Below are positions 44,739 to 54,700 of a DNA stretch of 64,000 nt, piece by piece. The stretch is from positions 6,200,001-6,264,000 of the forward strand of contig NZ_MWQN01000001.1 of assembly GCF_002024165.1 (NCBI RefSeq), read 5' to 3'. Position 1 is the first letter of the stretch. Each line of letters begins with the position of its first letter. The stretch is from Embleya scabrispora. GTDB lineage: Bacteria > Actinomycetota > Actinomycetes > Streptomycetales > Streptomycetaceae. The notes below the pieces were generated by a model, which ran no database searches, was not told the origin of the DNA, and saw only the letters and a list, made by a program, of their open reading frames with translations. Both the position numbers and the translations under genes were made by a program.

Positions 44739-47384
44739 TCAGCGGTTGCCGACGAGGCGTGGCAGATCGGCGAGGGCGTCCGTCAGGCGGTCCGCGGCGA
44801 GGCCGCCACCTTGGGCGAGTTGTGGGGAGCCGCCACCACGGCCGTTCAGGATGCGCTTGATCAGATCGGAAGCGCTCAACCCGGCTTCGTGAGCGGCTCG
44901 GTTGACCGCGATGACGACGACGCCCGTGGGTTGGGCGACGGCGACCGCGCCGGGAACGGTGGCGGGAAGGCGTTCGCGCACGGCGACGGCCAGGGCCCGG
45001 GCATCGTCCGCTCCGGCTTCGACGATGGCGGTGACGAGCAGGGTGCCGCCCGCGTCGACCGCCCGGCCGGCCAGTTCCGCAGCGTGGACGGTGGTGGCCT
45101 GTTGCCGCAGGCGCGCGTTTTCCTTGTCGGCGGCCTTGAGGCGGTTCAGCAGGCCGGTGATGCGTTCGAGGAGTTCGGCGCGCGGGGCGCCGAGTTGCTC
45201 GGCGATCCCGGCGACCAGGTCCCGTTCGCGAGCCAGGTAGGCGAAGCCCTCGATGCCGACGGCGGCTTCCAGGCGTCGCATGCTGGCACCGACGGACACT
45301 TCCGAGGTCAGGGCGATGGTGCCGATCTGGGAGGCGTGTTCCACATGGGTGCCACCGCAGAGTTCGCGCGACCACGCGCCACCGATCTCGACGACGCGGA
45401 CCCTGTCTCCGTAGGTCTCGTCGAACAGTGCGAGCGCGCCCAGCTGCTTGGCCTCGGGGGTAGTCATCCACCGCACGCCGACGGGCAGGTCGCTGCGCAG
45501 GGCCCGGTTCGCGGCGCCTTCCACCTCGTTGCGGATCGGGTCGGAGAGCGCTGCGCGCCAGGGAAAGTCCAGGCGCAGGTAGCCGGGTCGGTTGTAGGAG
45601 CCGGCCTGGAGGACGGTCGGGCCCAGGATCTCGCGGAGGGCGGCGTGCAGGACGTGGGTCGCGGAGTGGGCCTGGCGCGCGCCGAGTCGCCATTCGGGGT
45701 CGACGGCCGCGTGCACGGCGTCACCGGTGGCGAGTTCGCCCGCGGTGATCCGTACCTGGTGGGCGATCAGGCCGGGCAGTGGTCGCTGGACGTCCAGGAC
45801 CTCACCCTCCACCGACGTACCGGACAGGATGCCGGCGTCGCTGTCCTGGCCGCCGGACTCGGCGTAGAAGGGGGAGCGGTCCAGGACCACGGTGACGATG
45901 TCCCCGTCCCGGGCGACCGGCATCTCCCCCTGGGCACCTAGGAGGGCGAGGACGCGGGACTCGGTGGTCAGGGTTTCCCAGGCCGCCCAGTCGGTGGGGC
46001 CGTGCGCGTCCAGGACGGACCGCAGGTCAGAGGTGTCGACGGCGGCGCCGGACTTGCGTGTGCGGGCATCCGCGCGGGCCCGTTCGCGCTGGGCGTTCAT
46101 CAGTGCGGTGAAGCCCTCCCTGTCGACCTCCACGCCCTGCTCGGCGGCCATTTCCAGGGTGAGGTCGATGGGGAAGCCGTAGGTGTCGTGGAGCAGGAAC
46201 GCCTGGGCGCCGGGCAGGGATCGCCCGCCATCGGCCTTGACCCGGGTGACGGCCGTGTCCAGGACCGTGATGCCCTGCTTGAGCGTGCTGCGGAAGGCGT
46301 CCTCCTCGCCGTATGCCCGGTCGGCGATCCGGGCGAAGGACTCGGTGATCTCCGGGTAGCCGGGGGCCATGCAGTCCCGGGCGACGGGGAGCAGTTCGGG
46401 TAGGGCGGGGTCCCGGTGGCCGAGTTGGCGCATGGAGCGGACGGCGCGACGCAGGATGCGGCGCAGTACGTAGCCGCGGCCCGCGTTGCCGGGTACGGTG
46501 CCGTCGGCGAGAAGCATCAGGGCCGTGCGGACATGGTCGGCGACGATGCGCAGCCGCACGTCGGCCTCGGTATCGGCGCCGTAGCGGACCCCGGCCAGCA
46601 GTGCCGCCCGGTCGAGGACGGGGCGGGTCTCATCGATTTCGTAGAGGTTGTCCTTGCCCTGGAGCAGGGTGGCCATGCGTTCCAGGCCCATGCCGGTGTC
46701 GATGTTGCGGCGCGGGAGTTCGCCGAGGATCGGATAGCCGGACTTGCCGGGTCCCTCGCCGCGTTCGTACTGCATGAAGACGAGATTCCAGAACTCCATG
46801 TAGCGGTCCTCGTCCACTGCGGGGCCGCCCTCGCGGCCGAGGCCGGGGCCCCGGTCGTAGTACAGCTCGGAGCAGGGTCCGCACGGTCCGGGGACGCCCA
46901 TGGACCAGAAGTTGTCCTCGTCGCCGCGGGCGACGATCCGCTCGTCGGGCAGGCCGGCGACACGCCGCCAGATGTCGCGCGCGTCGCTGTCGGAGTGATG
47001 GACCGTGACCCAGATCCTGTCCGCGTCGAGTCCGTATCCCCCACCGGCCTGTGCGGTGGTCGACAACTCCCAGGCGTAGGCGATGGCTTCCTCTTTGAAG
47101 TAGTCCCCGAAGGAGAAGTTCCCGTTCATCTGGAAGAAGGAGCCGTGACGGGTGGTGCGGCCGACCTCCTCGATGTCCAGGGTGCGTACGCACTTCTGCA
47201 CGCCGGCGGCCCGTTGCCAGGGCGCGGCGACCTCACCGGTCAGGTAGGGCTTGAAGGGCACCATGCCGGCGTTGACGAACAGCAGCGTCGGGTCCGGAGT
47301 GGGCAGGGGCGCACTGGGGACGACCGTGTGGCCGCGTTCGGCGAAGTAGTCGAGGAAGATGCTCCGAATGTCGGCGGTACGCAA
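44739..47384 (-). CDS. alaS: Alanyl-tRNA synthetase, stand-alone copy
   Basis: 881 residues, full family length. Catalytic core: ERGHTVVPSAPLPTPDPTLL, GSFFQMNGNFSFGDYFKEEA, MEFWNLVFMQYERGEG, PRRNIDTGMGLERMATLLQG. Editing/zinc domain: ARQAHSATHVLHAALREILG and SRELCGGTHVEHASQIGTI. The carboxy domain ends GGGSPQLAQGGG. TTG at 47384 with GGAG nine bases upstream fits the conserved start (RTADIRSIFLDYF). The usual actinomycete alaS neighbours (rpsD, yqgF, mltG, aroE) are absent. It is therefore probably a second copy, which in other bacteria can confer resistance to an inhibitor; whether it does so here is open. Confidence 0.93.
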   Translation of the reverse strand: MRTADIRSIFLDYFAERGHTVVPSAPLPTPDPTLLFVNAGMVPFKPYLTGEVAAPWQRAAGVQKCVRTLDIEEVGRTTRHGSFFQMNGNFSFGDYFKEEAIAYAWELSTTAQAGGGYGLDADRIWVTVHHSDSDARDIWRRVAGLPDERIVARGDEDNFWSMGVPGPCGPCSELYYDRGPGLGREGGPAVDEDRYMEFWNLVFMQYERGEGPGKSGYPILGELPRRNIDTGMGLERMATLLQGKDNLYEIDETRPVLDRAALLAGVRYGADTEADVRLRIVADHVRTALMLLADGTVPGNAGRGYVLRRILRRAVRSMRQLGHRDPALPELLPVARDCMAPGYPEITESFARIADRAYGEEDAFRSTLKQGITVLDTAVTRVKADGGRSLPGAQAFLLHDTYGFPIDLTLEMAAEQGVEVDREGFTALMNAQRERARADARTRKSGAAVDTSDLRSVLDAHGPTDWAAWETLTTESRVLALLGAQGEMPVARDGDIVTVVLDRSPFYAESGGQDSDAGILSGTSVEGEVLDVQRPLPGLIAHQVRITAGELATGDAVHAAVDPEWRLGARQAHSATHVLHAALREILGPTVLQAGSYNRPGYLRLDFPWRAALSDPIRNEVEGAANRALRSDLPVGVRWMTTPEAKQLGALALFDETYGDRVRVVEIGGAWSRELCGGTHVEHASQIGTIALTSEVSVGASMRRLEAAVGIEGFAYLARERDLVAGIAEQLGAPRAELLERITGLLNRLKAADKENARLRQQATTVHAAELAGRAVDAGGTLLVTAIVEAGADDARALAVAVRERLPATVPGAVAVAQPTGVVVIAVNRAAHEAGLSASDLIKRILNGRGGGSPQLAQGGGLAADRLTDALADLPRLVGNR

Positions 47385-47689
47385 GGTTCGATGCTCCGGG
47401 GACTCGGTCGGGCTGGGCGCGTTGACGATGCCCGCGGGCGGTGGCGACCGAGCAGTGCCGCGTTGTCGAATGCCCTCCGATCGGGACGAGTGGCCCGGGT
47501 TCCACCGAGACGCCCGCGACCGCGGCGCGAGCGAGCAGCCACCTGCCCGGCGCCGGTTGGGCACCCCGCTCCTCCGCACGACGACTCGTTCTTCGCCACC
47601 GCCGGAGTCCATCGCAGCCCCTTTGTGCATTCGACCCGCAATTGCGACCTACTCGCAATAAAGTACCTCGACGAACGTCGAACGCCGGA

Positions 47690-47985
47690 TTGCGCAGCGT
47701 CGTAGAGGGAGCCGGCGATCGAGGCGGCCGTGTCCGGTCCGATCAGGCCGGCGAGCCTGAGCGGACCCATGAGGCGGGCGCAGCCAGGTTCATGCCGGTG
47801 TCGATGTCGGCGGCGGTGGCGATGCCCGACTTCGCCATGCGGATCGTGGCGAGCAGGTAGGGGACGAACAGGCGTTGACGACGAGGCCCGCCAGTTGTGG
47901 GAGCGGGTAACGTTCTCGCCCAGGCCGGTGACGAAGCTCTCCACGAGGGCGATCGTCTCCACGGTCGACAGGCTGTGGGAGGCGA
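47690..47985 (-). pseudogene. 3-Hydroxybutyryl-CoA dehydrogenase remnant
   Basis: Collinear pieces in three frames: STVETIALVESFVTGLGENV, then LVVNACSS / YLLATIRMAKSGIATAADID, then RLMGPLRLAGLIGPDTAASI. This is the end of the NAD domain and the start of the helical domain of 3-hydroxyacyl-CoA dehydrogenase. The nucleotide-binding amino end is absent. Several indels in 300 bases show real decay. Confidence 0.65.
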
Positions 47986-48142
47986 CACGCGCCCTGCTGA
48001 GGTCCGTCGGCAGTCCGGGGGACGCCCACCCAACGCGCATGGTGCCCGACGGTCTGTCCATTCCGTTTGCCGGACGCCGCCGAGCCCCTGGAACAGATCG
48101 TCGTCTCCCGGATCATCTTCGTGTGATGGCCGCGCTCCGGCG

Positions 48143-48646
48143 TCACCAGCGGGCGACGAGTGTCTCTTGTGCACCCCGGTTGCGGTACAGCCAGGTGGTG
48201 CCTGGTGCGATGGCCTCGGTCAGATAGCCAACGATGGGTTCCCGTTGGGTCGCGCTGCTCAGTTCACAGAGCAGCTTCAGGGCATCGGGCAGAGGGAAGA
48301 AGGCGGCTTGTTCGATGTCGTCGTCTTGTGGCGCGAGCTTCCCGGTCCACTCGTCGATTTCGAAGGCGGCGGCGAATGCCGAGGGATGTTGCTCGGAGTC
48401 GATGTGCATGAGGAACGCGGTCCGCACAGGGTCGCCGACCAGTAGTCCGGTCTCCTCTCGGAGTTCGCGCCGGAGCGCTTCGTGGAGAAGTTCACCGTCC
48501 TTGACCCCGCCGCCGGGTAGTGACCAGAGCATCTCGCCGCCGGTGCCGAGACCCTCCCGCACGAGCAGGATCTCGTCGTCTCGGCGGATGATGCCGATGA
48601 CAAGCTGCACCCGGGGTTTGGGGGCCTTCACATCTCCTGTTGTCAT
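48143..48646 (-). CDS. NUDIX hydrolase
   Basis: 167-residue pyrophosphohydrolase. The Nudix box GGGVKDGELLHEALRRELRE continues to ETGLLV and fits the Gx5Ex7REUxEExGU consensus with all catalytic residues. Preceded by VQLVIGIIRRDDEILLVREG. Substrate cannot be told; similar proteins hydrolyse nucleoside diphosphate derivatives. Start ATG 48646 (MTTGDVKAPKPRV). It stands between two pseudogenes, with no operon partner. Confidence 0.9.
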   Translation of the reverse strand: MTTGDVKAPKPRVQLVIGIIRRDDEILLVREGLGTGGEMLWSLPGGGVKDGELLHEALRRELREETGLLVGDPVRTAFLMHIDSEQHPSAFAAAFEIDEWTGKLAPQDDDIEQAAFFPLPDALKLLCELSSATQREPIVGYLTEAIAPGTTWLYRNRGAQETLVARW

Positions 48647-48661
48647 TCCGCAGACCGTACG

Positions 48662-49428
48662 TCATGGCCGGTTGTGCGCTCGGTCGACCGTCTTGAGCCG
48701 GCGGACGGGCAGGACGTACTCGGCCACGTCGGGATCGCTCTCGTCTCCCGGGTGGCGGTAGCTCTCGACGAGCCGCTGTTCGGCCAGGCGGACCGAGTCG
48801 TCGCCGACCATTGCCTCGGCGAACCAAGTCCGATCTCCACACCCTTCGCCGATGCCCACATAGCCGACGTGGGGATGTAGGCGTTGATCCGATGCCGGCT
48901 GCGGTCGGCGCAGGCCCTGGGAGAACCACTTGCCGCCGCCGGCGGAGACGAACCCGAACCGGTGGGCGTCGTCCCAGGAGCGAGTGGAAGCAGATGGCGT
49001 TGACCGGGACGCCGAGGTCCGCGAGGTGGCCCACGATTCGTTCGGTGGCCTCGTCCAAGCGTGCGGCGACAATCGTCACGCGATGCCGTCACTGCGGTAG
49101 CCCGCGAAGAGTCTCAGGATGCGCGCGTGGGAGAGCGACACCGCCCAGGAGGCGTAGTCCAGAGCCTGGGCGATACCTCGCGTGCCCCTCGGCCGCGCTT
49201 GAGTTCCAGGACGCGCAGGCAGCCCTCCCCGTCGACGGCGAGGAGATCGACGAACCCACCGTTAGCGGTGGGGACCTGGCGGCCGATCAGCAGGACGGGC
49301 TCACCGAGGATGTCCGGATCCGCCTTGATCGCGTCCTCGAGGTCACGCTCCAGAGGCATCGCGGCCGGTCGCATGCGCTGCGGCCGTCCACCCTCGTCCA
49401 TCCGCCAGATTGCGACCTCGGTCGGCAT
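48662..49428 (-). pseudogene. DUF91/NucS-like endonuclease gene, several frameshifts
   Basis: From ATG 49428: PTEVAIWRMDEGG, then DLEDAIKADPDILGEPVLLI and GGFVDLLAVDGEGCLRVLEL. This is the NucS-like nuclease core with the Asp..Glu-x-Lys metal motif (LELKRGR). Then MTIVAARLDEATERIVGHLA, VPVNAICFHS in another frame and RFGFVSAGGGKWFSQG to the end in a third. About 255 codons in total, the size of the family. At least three indels; probably inactive. Confidence 0.7.
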
Positions 49429-49710
49429 GCACCTCCAGCCCGTCGAATCCTTGTCCCAGGCGCAACTGCGGCATGCTGCGGATTTGTTCCGCCACCGACA
49501 GGATCGATGCCACGATGGCGCGCCGGAATCGGTGACGCGCGGGACAATGGCTTCAAACCCGGCGGGTCGACGGGAGCCGGTGTCGGTATCTGCATCCCGA
49601 ACTGCGGTTGGTGACCAGTGCGTCGGAGGCGCTTCAGGTGCATTTGGACCCTGGTTGGTCCCCAAGAGGTTTTCGGGACCTCTTCCAACCGGTAAGTGGT
49701 CTAAACCAGC

Positions 49711-49752
49711 AAGAGGCGCTGACCTGGGCTTTTGCCCTGGTCAGCGCCTCTT
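49711..49752. terminator. Strong hairpin beside att site B
   Basis: AAGAGGCGCTGACC pairs with GGTCAGCGCCTCTT around TGGGCTTTTGCCCT, which itself folds (GGGC/GCCC). On the minus strand it lies just after the acceptor end of the tRNA-Pro 3' half, as a native terminator of a tRNA-Pro gene would. This suggests the left flank of site B is the original chromosome. Confidence 0.75.
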
Positions 49753-49760
49753 GAACACCG

Positions 49761-49802
49761 TCGGGACGACAGGATTTAAACCTGCGACCCCTTGACCCCC
49801 AG
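49761..49802. repeat. att site B: partial tRNA-Pro(GGG) 3' half
   Basis: Same 42-base core as site A and site C (two mismatches with A), with the right flank of site A (TCAAGGAGATGGGG..) and the chromosomal-looking terminator on its left. It is interpreted as one end of the 10.2-kb element reaching to site C. The tRNA 5' half is absent. Confidence 0.78.
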
Positions 49803-49897
49803 TCAAGGAGATGGGGTCTTTCCGCAGGTCAGGGGCATTTTGGTGCCCAATACGACGTTCGATTTCCAGTATATCGTGCCGTTTCGCGCATGCCGTG

Positions 49898-49916
49898 TGG
49901 TCCACAACTGGTCCAC
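49898..49916. repeat. Paired TGGTCCAC repeat (arm-type site copy 3)
   Basis: TGGTCCACAACTGGTCCAC, identical to the copy at 10334-10352, about 95 bases inside the element from att site B. Confidence 0.65.
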
Positions 49917-50039
49917 AGCGTCCGAGCGTTGGTGCCGTGCGTTCGTCTGGGTGCAGCGGTTCCGCATCGGAGTTCGACGACCCGAGTAGGGCCTACCGAA
50001 AACCGCGGTTCGGGTTGCGCGGCGTGACGTTGCCGAAGT

Positions 50040-50960
50040 CTTCGAATCACGCGAGGTTTGGCGTCACCGATGTCGAGTGCCTGGTTGAGCGGATGGGATG
50101 GGGTTTCGACGCCGGTGAACTTGGAGTTGTAGAACCACAGGACCTCGTGGTCCTGGAAGAGGAACTCGGAGCAGGCAGCCCAGTCGTAGTCGTCCTCGTG
50201 TTGGGGCATCGGGATGCTGCCGCCACCGCGACTACTGGCGTCGATGAGATCAGGTGCGTTTTCGAGGGCGGGGTGGAAGACGATCTCCTCCGCCGTGCAG
50301 GTGGCTTGCGGTCAGTTGCCGTTTTTGATGTCGCCTGTCAGGTCGTCGCAGGCCCGGGCGACCTGTTTGCGCCATGCCCTGTTCTGGCGCCGGGTGATGC
50401 GTGTGAGGCGCCCGAAGAACTCGTACTCTTCGTCTTCTTCTGCGGTGATCGGCGCGTCGTTCAGTTTCTCGGTGTCTTCGTAGGCGGAGTCTGCGGGCCG
50501 GCTCAGGGCCGTGTGCAGAACGTCAGCCGTGCGCGGTGTCAGTTGCCAACCGCACTCCTCGCTTTCCTCGTCTTCACACCGATGAGCAGTCAGCGGGAAG
50601 AGCGCGACGAAGTCCATGGCTTGCTTGTCGACGCCCGGGTGGGCCTTGGCCGGTGTGATCTCGTCGGGCAGCCGCCGGCCGGTGCCGAAATCGGCCCGCA
50701 CGGAGCCGTGGGCCAGTTGGCGACTTCGTCGCCGTGCGCGAACAGCAGTTCCGCGGCCTGCTGCGCGTCGGCCGATCCGCCCCCGGTAACTCGTCACCGT
50801 TCGTTGCCGCGAACGTCAAGGCACCGACCAAGTCCTTCGGGTCGTCGTCGGGCTCTTCGATCGGCAAAGGCGTCCGGGGAGTTCCGCCAGGCGTGTCTCG
50901 CTTGGCGTACGGATGACGGCTATGGGGAGTTCTTTCGGGTGGTCGTTCACATCGCTCGGG
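50040..50960 (-). pseudogene. Uncharacterised gene with frameshifts and a stop
   Basis: Protein-like pieces in order: LPIEEPDDDPKDLVGALTFA; ITPAKAHPGVDKQAMDFVAL, GWQLTPRTADVLHTALSRPA and EEDEEYEFFGRLTRITRRQN; then a TGA at 50312-50314 followed in the same frame by TAEEIVFHPALENAPDLIDA, EDDYDWAACSEFLFQDHEVL and WFYNSKFTGVETP. Together they suggest one acidic protein of about 300 residues, now broken. I do not recognise the family. It is the first gene inside the element next to att B. Confidence 0.5.
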
Positions 50961-51079
50961 CGAGTGGATCGTCGGCGGGCCATCGGAAGAGAGCGGGAGC
51001 GAGACCGGGCTACCCCCCGCTGGGTGCCTGGGCCAGGGCCTCATGGAGCGAGGCCGCCGGTGCACCGGGTAGCGCCGAG

Positions 51080-51472
51080 TCAAAGTGACTTGCGACGGCT
51101 TGCCGGTAGCGATTCAGATCCCTGGTTCAGTGTCAGGGTTCGCAGCAACGCGGCTGCGTGCTGGGCGAGTGTGGCGTCCCGACAGGTGAGTACCGCCTGT
51201 AGCGAGGAGGGCCCGTCCGGGCGGGCCAGGAGAATGAGGACACGGCTTTTGTTCGCACCGTGTTCGCAGAAGAAGTTGCGGGGACCACCGGGGTGGTCGT
51301 TGGGGTATTCATAAGCACGCCCCAGTGGGAAGAAGGCAGTTGTGATGGACTGCGCTCCGGTGAGAATGCCGCTGGATGGACGCGGTGCGAGCGCGTCTCC
51401 GGAAGACGAAGAGGATTGAGGTGACTGGTGCCGTCGCTGCAAGCGGCGGCCCGGGTCGACTCGAGTGCCCAC
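51080..51472 (-). CDS. Hypothetical protein
   Basis: The last 85 residues look protein-like: TTAFFPLGRAYEYPNDHPGG, RNFFCEHGANKSRVLILLAR, SLQAVLTCRDATLAQHAAAL. The first 40 are Ser/Gln/Arg-rich and may not be translated. No clear start codon with a ribosome-binding site is visible in the conserved part. No family is recognised; it lies head-on to the large caspase-like gene. Confidence 0.4.
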   Translation of the reverse strand: MGTRVDPGRRLQRRHQSPQSSSSSGDALAPRPSSGILTGAQSITTAFFPLGRAYEYPNDHPGGPRNFFCEHGANKSRVLILLARPDGPSSLQAVLTCRDATLAQHAAALLRTLTLNQGSESLPASRRKSL

Positions 51473-51792
51473 GTCGGCGCGCGACGTGCTCCGGCATCAC
51501 GTGTTTGAGGTGAGGCAGTCAACCCGCGTGGTCGTGGTGTACCGCAGAGACCTCTGTCGGTGGTTGCGGTCCAAGGGGCTGCGGTACAGCCGACGGTGTC
51601 GAGGACCTTGCGGTTCAGGGTCTCGTTGTCCCGAGTTTCCCGCTCGGGGTTGGAAGCTCCGGAGTGGGTCGGGATGACCCCCGCCCCGGAACTCGATCCC
51701 GGCGTAGTCTAAGCGGCTTGTGCCTGTGGCGTCGCTCGTGTTCGGCGATGTGATCGATCCTAACCTGGCACGTTGGTCGCTCTGTCCGGGAG

Positions 51793-54700
51793 TTGGGAGT
51801 GTGGGTCGGCGTGGGGCGTGCGTTGGTGGTGGGGATCGGCCGTTTCGATGCGGACGCCTCGGGTGACGAGGTCGCGGTCGGTGCTTCGGCGTGGTCGGAG
51901 TTGCCATTCGTGGACGAGGTGGTACCACCGGTCGTTGCGGCGCTGAACCGGCTGGGTTACGCCACCGATGTGCACAGGGATGTCGGTGCTGCCGCGTTGC
52001 GGGCCGCGGTGGACGAGGCGTTGGGGTCGGCGCGGGTGGTGTACGTCGCCTCGCACGGGGATGCGAGCGCCGACAATCCATATCGGGTGGACGTGGTGCC
52101 GGCGGACGCGTGTGTGGGGCGGGGCACAAACGTTGCGGAGTGGGTCGACGACGCACACCGACTGGGGAATCCGACACTGTTCCTGCTCGACCTGTGCAGG
52201 TCGGGACGCGCGACGTCGCTGCCGCACATGGTCCACAGTTCGGACGCGCCGGCAAACGCATGGGTGATCGCAGCGTCGAGCAGGCGCGAGGACGCCTACG
52301 ATGGGCGGTTCAGCATCGCGGTGACCGAGGTGCTTGAGGAGGTCGCTCGCACCGGGTTGGATACCGACCCGGCGCGGTCGCACGTGCCGTTCTCGGTGGT
52401 GGCCCGCAGAATCCGCAGGCGAGTGGAGCGGATGCCCGGGGTGGTGCAGAACGTGCAGAGCACGGCGATGGTCCTGGCCGAGGACGAGCCGGACCTGCCG
52501 TTCTTCCCCAACCCCGCCCACAATCCGGACGCGGCCCGTTTGGCCGCAGTGGACCCGGCCTTGCGGGTGTTCCTCGACCCGTCGGACGCGCGTCACTTCA
52601 CTGACAAGGCCGGTACCCGGTTTACCGGGCGACGTTCGCAACTTCGCCTGCTTGCGCCTTGGTTGGACGATGTCGATGCCGGTGGCCTGCGGGTGGTAAC
52701 CGGCAATCCCGGGGTGGGGAAGTCGGCGCTGCTGGGGGCGCTGGCGTGCGCCGCGCACCCCGAGTTGGTGGCGGTGGCCCCGCACGTGCGCGAACGCCTG
52801 GATGCCCGTGACGCGTCGGCCTGCCCCTCGGTCAACGACCTATTGGCTGCTGTCCACGCCCGTGGCCGTCCCTCGGCCGAGGTGTTCGCGTCCATGGCAT
52901 GCCAACTCGGACTGAACGAAGGGTTGGGGACGCCGATCGACGTCGGAATGTTCATGGGCATGATGCCCCAAGCGGGTGAGGTGCCGGCGGTGATCGTAGA
53001 TGCCCTGGACGAGTCGTCCGACCCGGCGGCGCTGTGCGCGGATCTGGTTCGCCTGGCCCACGCCACGCGCCCCGACGGTACGCCGGCGGTGCGGCTACTG
53101 GTGGGCACACGGCCGTGGCCGATGTTCACACCCCTGCTCGATCTGGCGGGCATCACCGGTGACCTGGTGAACCTGGACGAAGCCGACCCGGACGAGGTCC
53201 GCGACGACGTGGCCGATCACATCAACGCCTGCTTGGCGGACGTCTCCACCTACGCTCCGCCGAGCCGCCGCACGATCCGTCACCACCTCGCCCGCGCGAT
53301 TGCCGAACAACTCACACCGCACCGCGAACAACGGGCGGCGTGGGGGGCGTTCCTGGTAGCCGAGGTCTTCACCCGATACGTTGAACGGGTTCCCGTCCCC
53401 AACGACGTGGACGCAGCCCGCGCATTGGGTCGCTCGGTACCCACCACGCTCCCGGCAGTGCTCGACCTGGATCTGGCCGGGCGCTCGGACGGCCCCGGCA
53501 TCCGCGCCGTCCTGTCGGCCTTGGCCCAGGCCCGAGGCGAGGGCATGCCCCTGGAAGTGGCCCTGCCCATGGCGGAGCTATTCGCCGACCTCGATCCGGA
53601 CCGCGCCCGATCCCTTCTGCCCGATGCCCTGTTCTACCTCCGCGCCGTTCCCGACCACGACGGCACGCTGCTATACCGCCTCTTCCACCAAGGCCTCGTC
53701 GATCACCTCACCCGACAACCCACGAACGACACCAGCACCCCCACTCCCGGCAACATTCTGGACCACCTCCTTTCCGTCCACACCAACCTCGACGGCCACA
53801 CCCGCACCTGGGATATCGCACCCCCCTACCTCCTGCGTCACGCCCCTGCGCACGCTGAAGCCGCAGGGCGCCTCGACGAACTCCTGCTCGACACCGAGTA
53901 CCTCGTTCACGGCGACCCGGCCGCACTCGTTACCTCGTTCCCCCGCGTTCACACCGACGACGCGCTGCTCGCCCGCGCCGTCTACCGCACCTCCATCGGC
54001 GTCCACCGCCACTCCGACATTGCCACCCGCCGACGACTCCTCGCCATGGACGCGACCCGCCACGATGCCACGATCCTCGCGCAGGCCCTTGCCGAGAGGA
54101 CCAAGCCGGGCACGTGGACGGTCGTCGCCGCGACGGGCGGACTCATCAACCCTGCATGTCGCGACACCTTCACCGGACACTCCGATCAGGTGAACGCCGT
54201 GGCGTGCACCATGTTGGACAGGCGGCCGGTAGCCGTTACCGGAGCGGGGGGCAACAGCGTGTGGATATGGGACCTGGCCACGGGCAGTCCACGCGGCGAA
54301 TCCCTCACCGGACACACCGGCGCGGTGCTCGCGGTGGCTTGCACTGTGCTGGACGGGCGGCCGGTAGCCATCACTGGGGCCGGAGACCACACCGTGCGCC
54401 TGTGGGACCTGACCACGGGGCAACAGCGCGGCAAACCCCTCACCGGACACACCGGCGTGGTGCACGCCGTGGCGTGCACCACGCTGGACGGGTGCCCGGT
54501 CGCTGTCACCGGAGCCAGTGACAACACCGTGCGGATATGGGACTTGACCACGGGGCAACAGCGCGGCAAACCCCTTGCAGGACACACCGATTGGGTGCGT
54601 GCCGTGGCGTGCACTGTCCTGGACGGAAGGCCGGTGGCCGTTACCGGAGCCGACGACCACACCGTGCGCCTGTGGGACCTGACCACCGGCAGCCCGCGCG

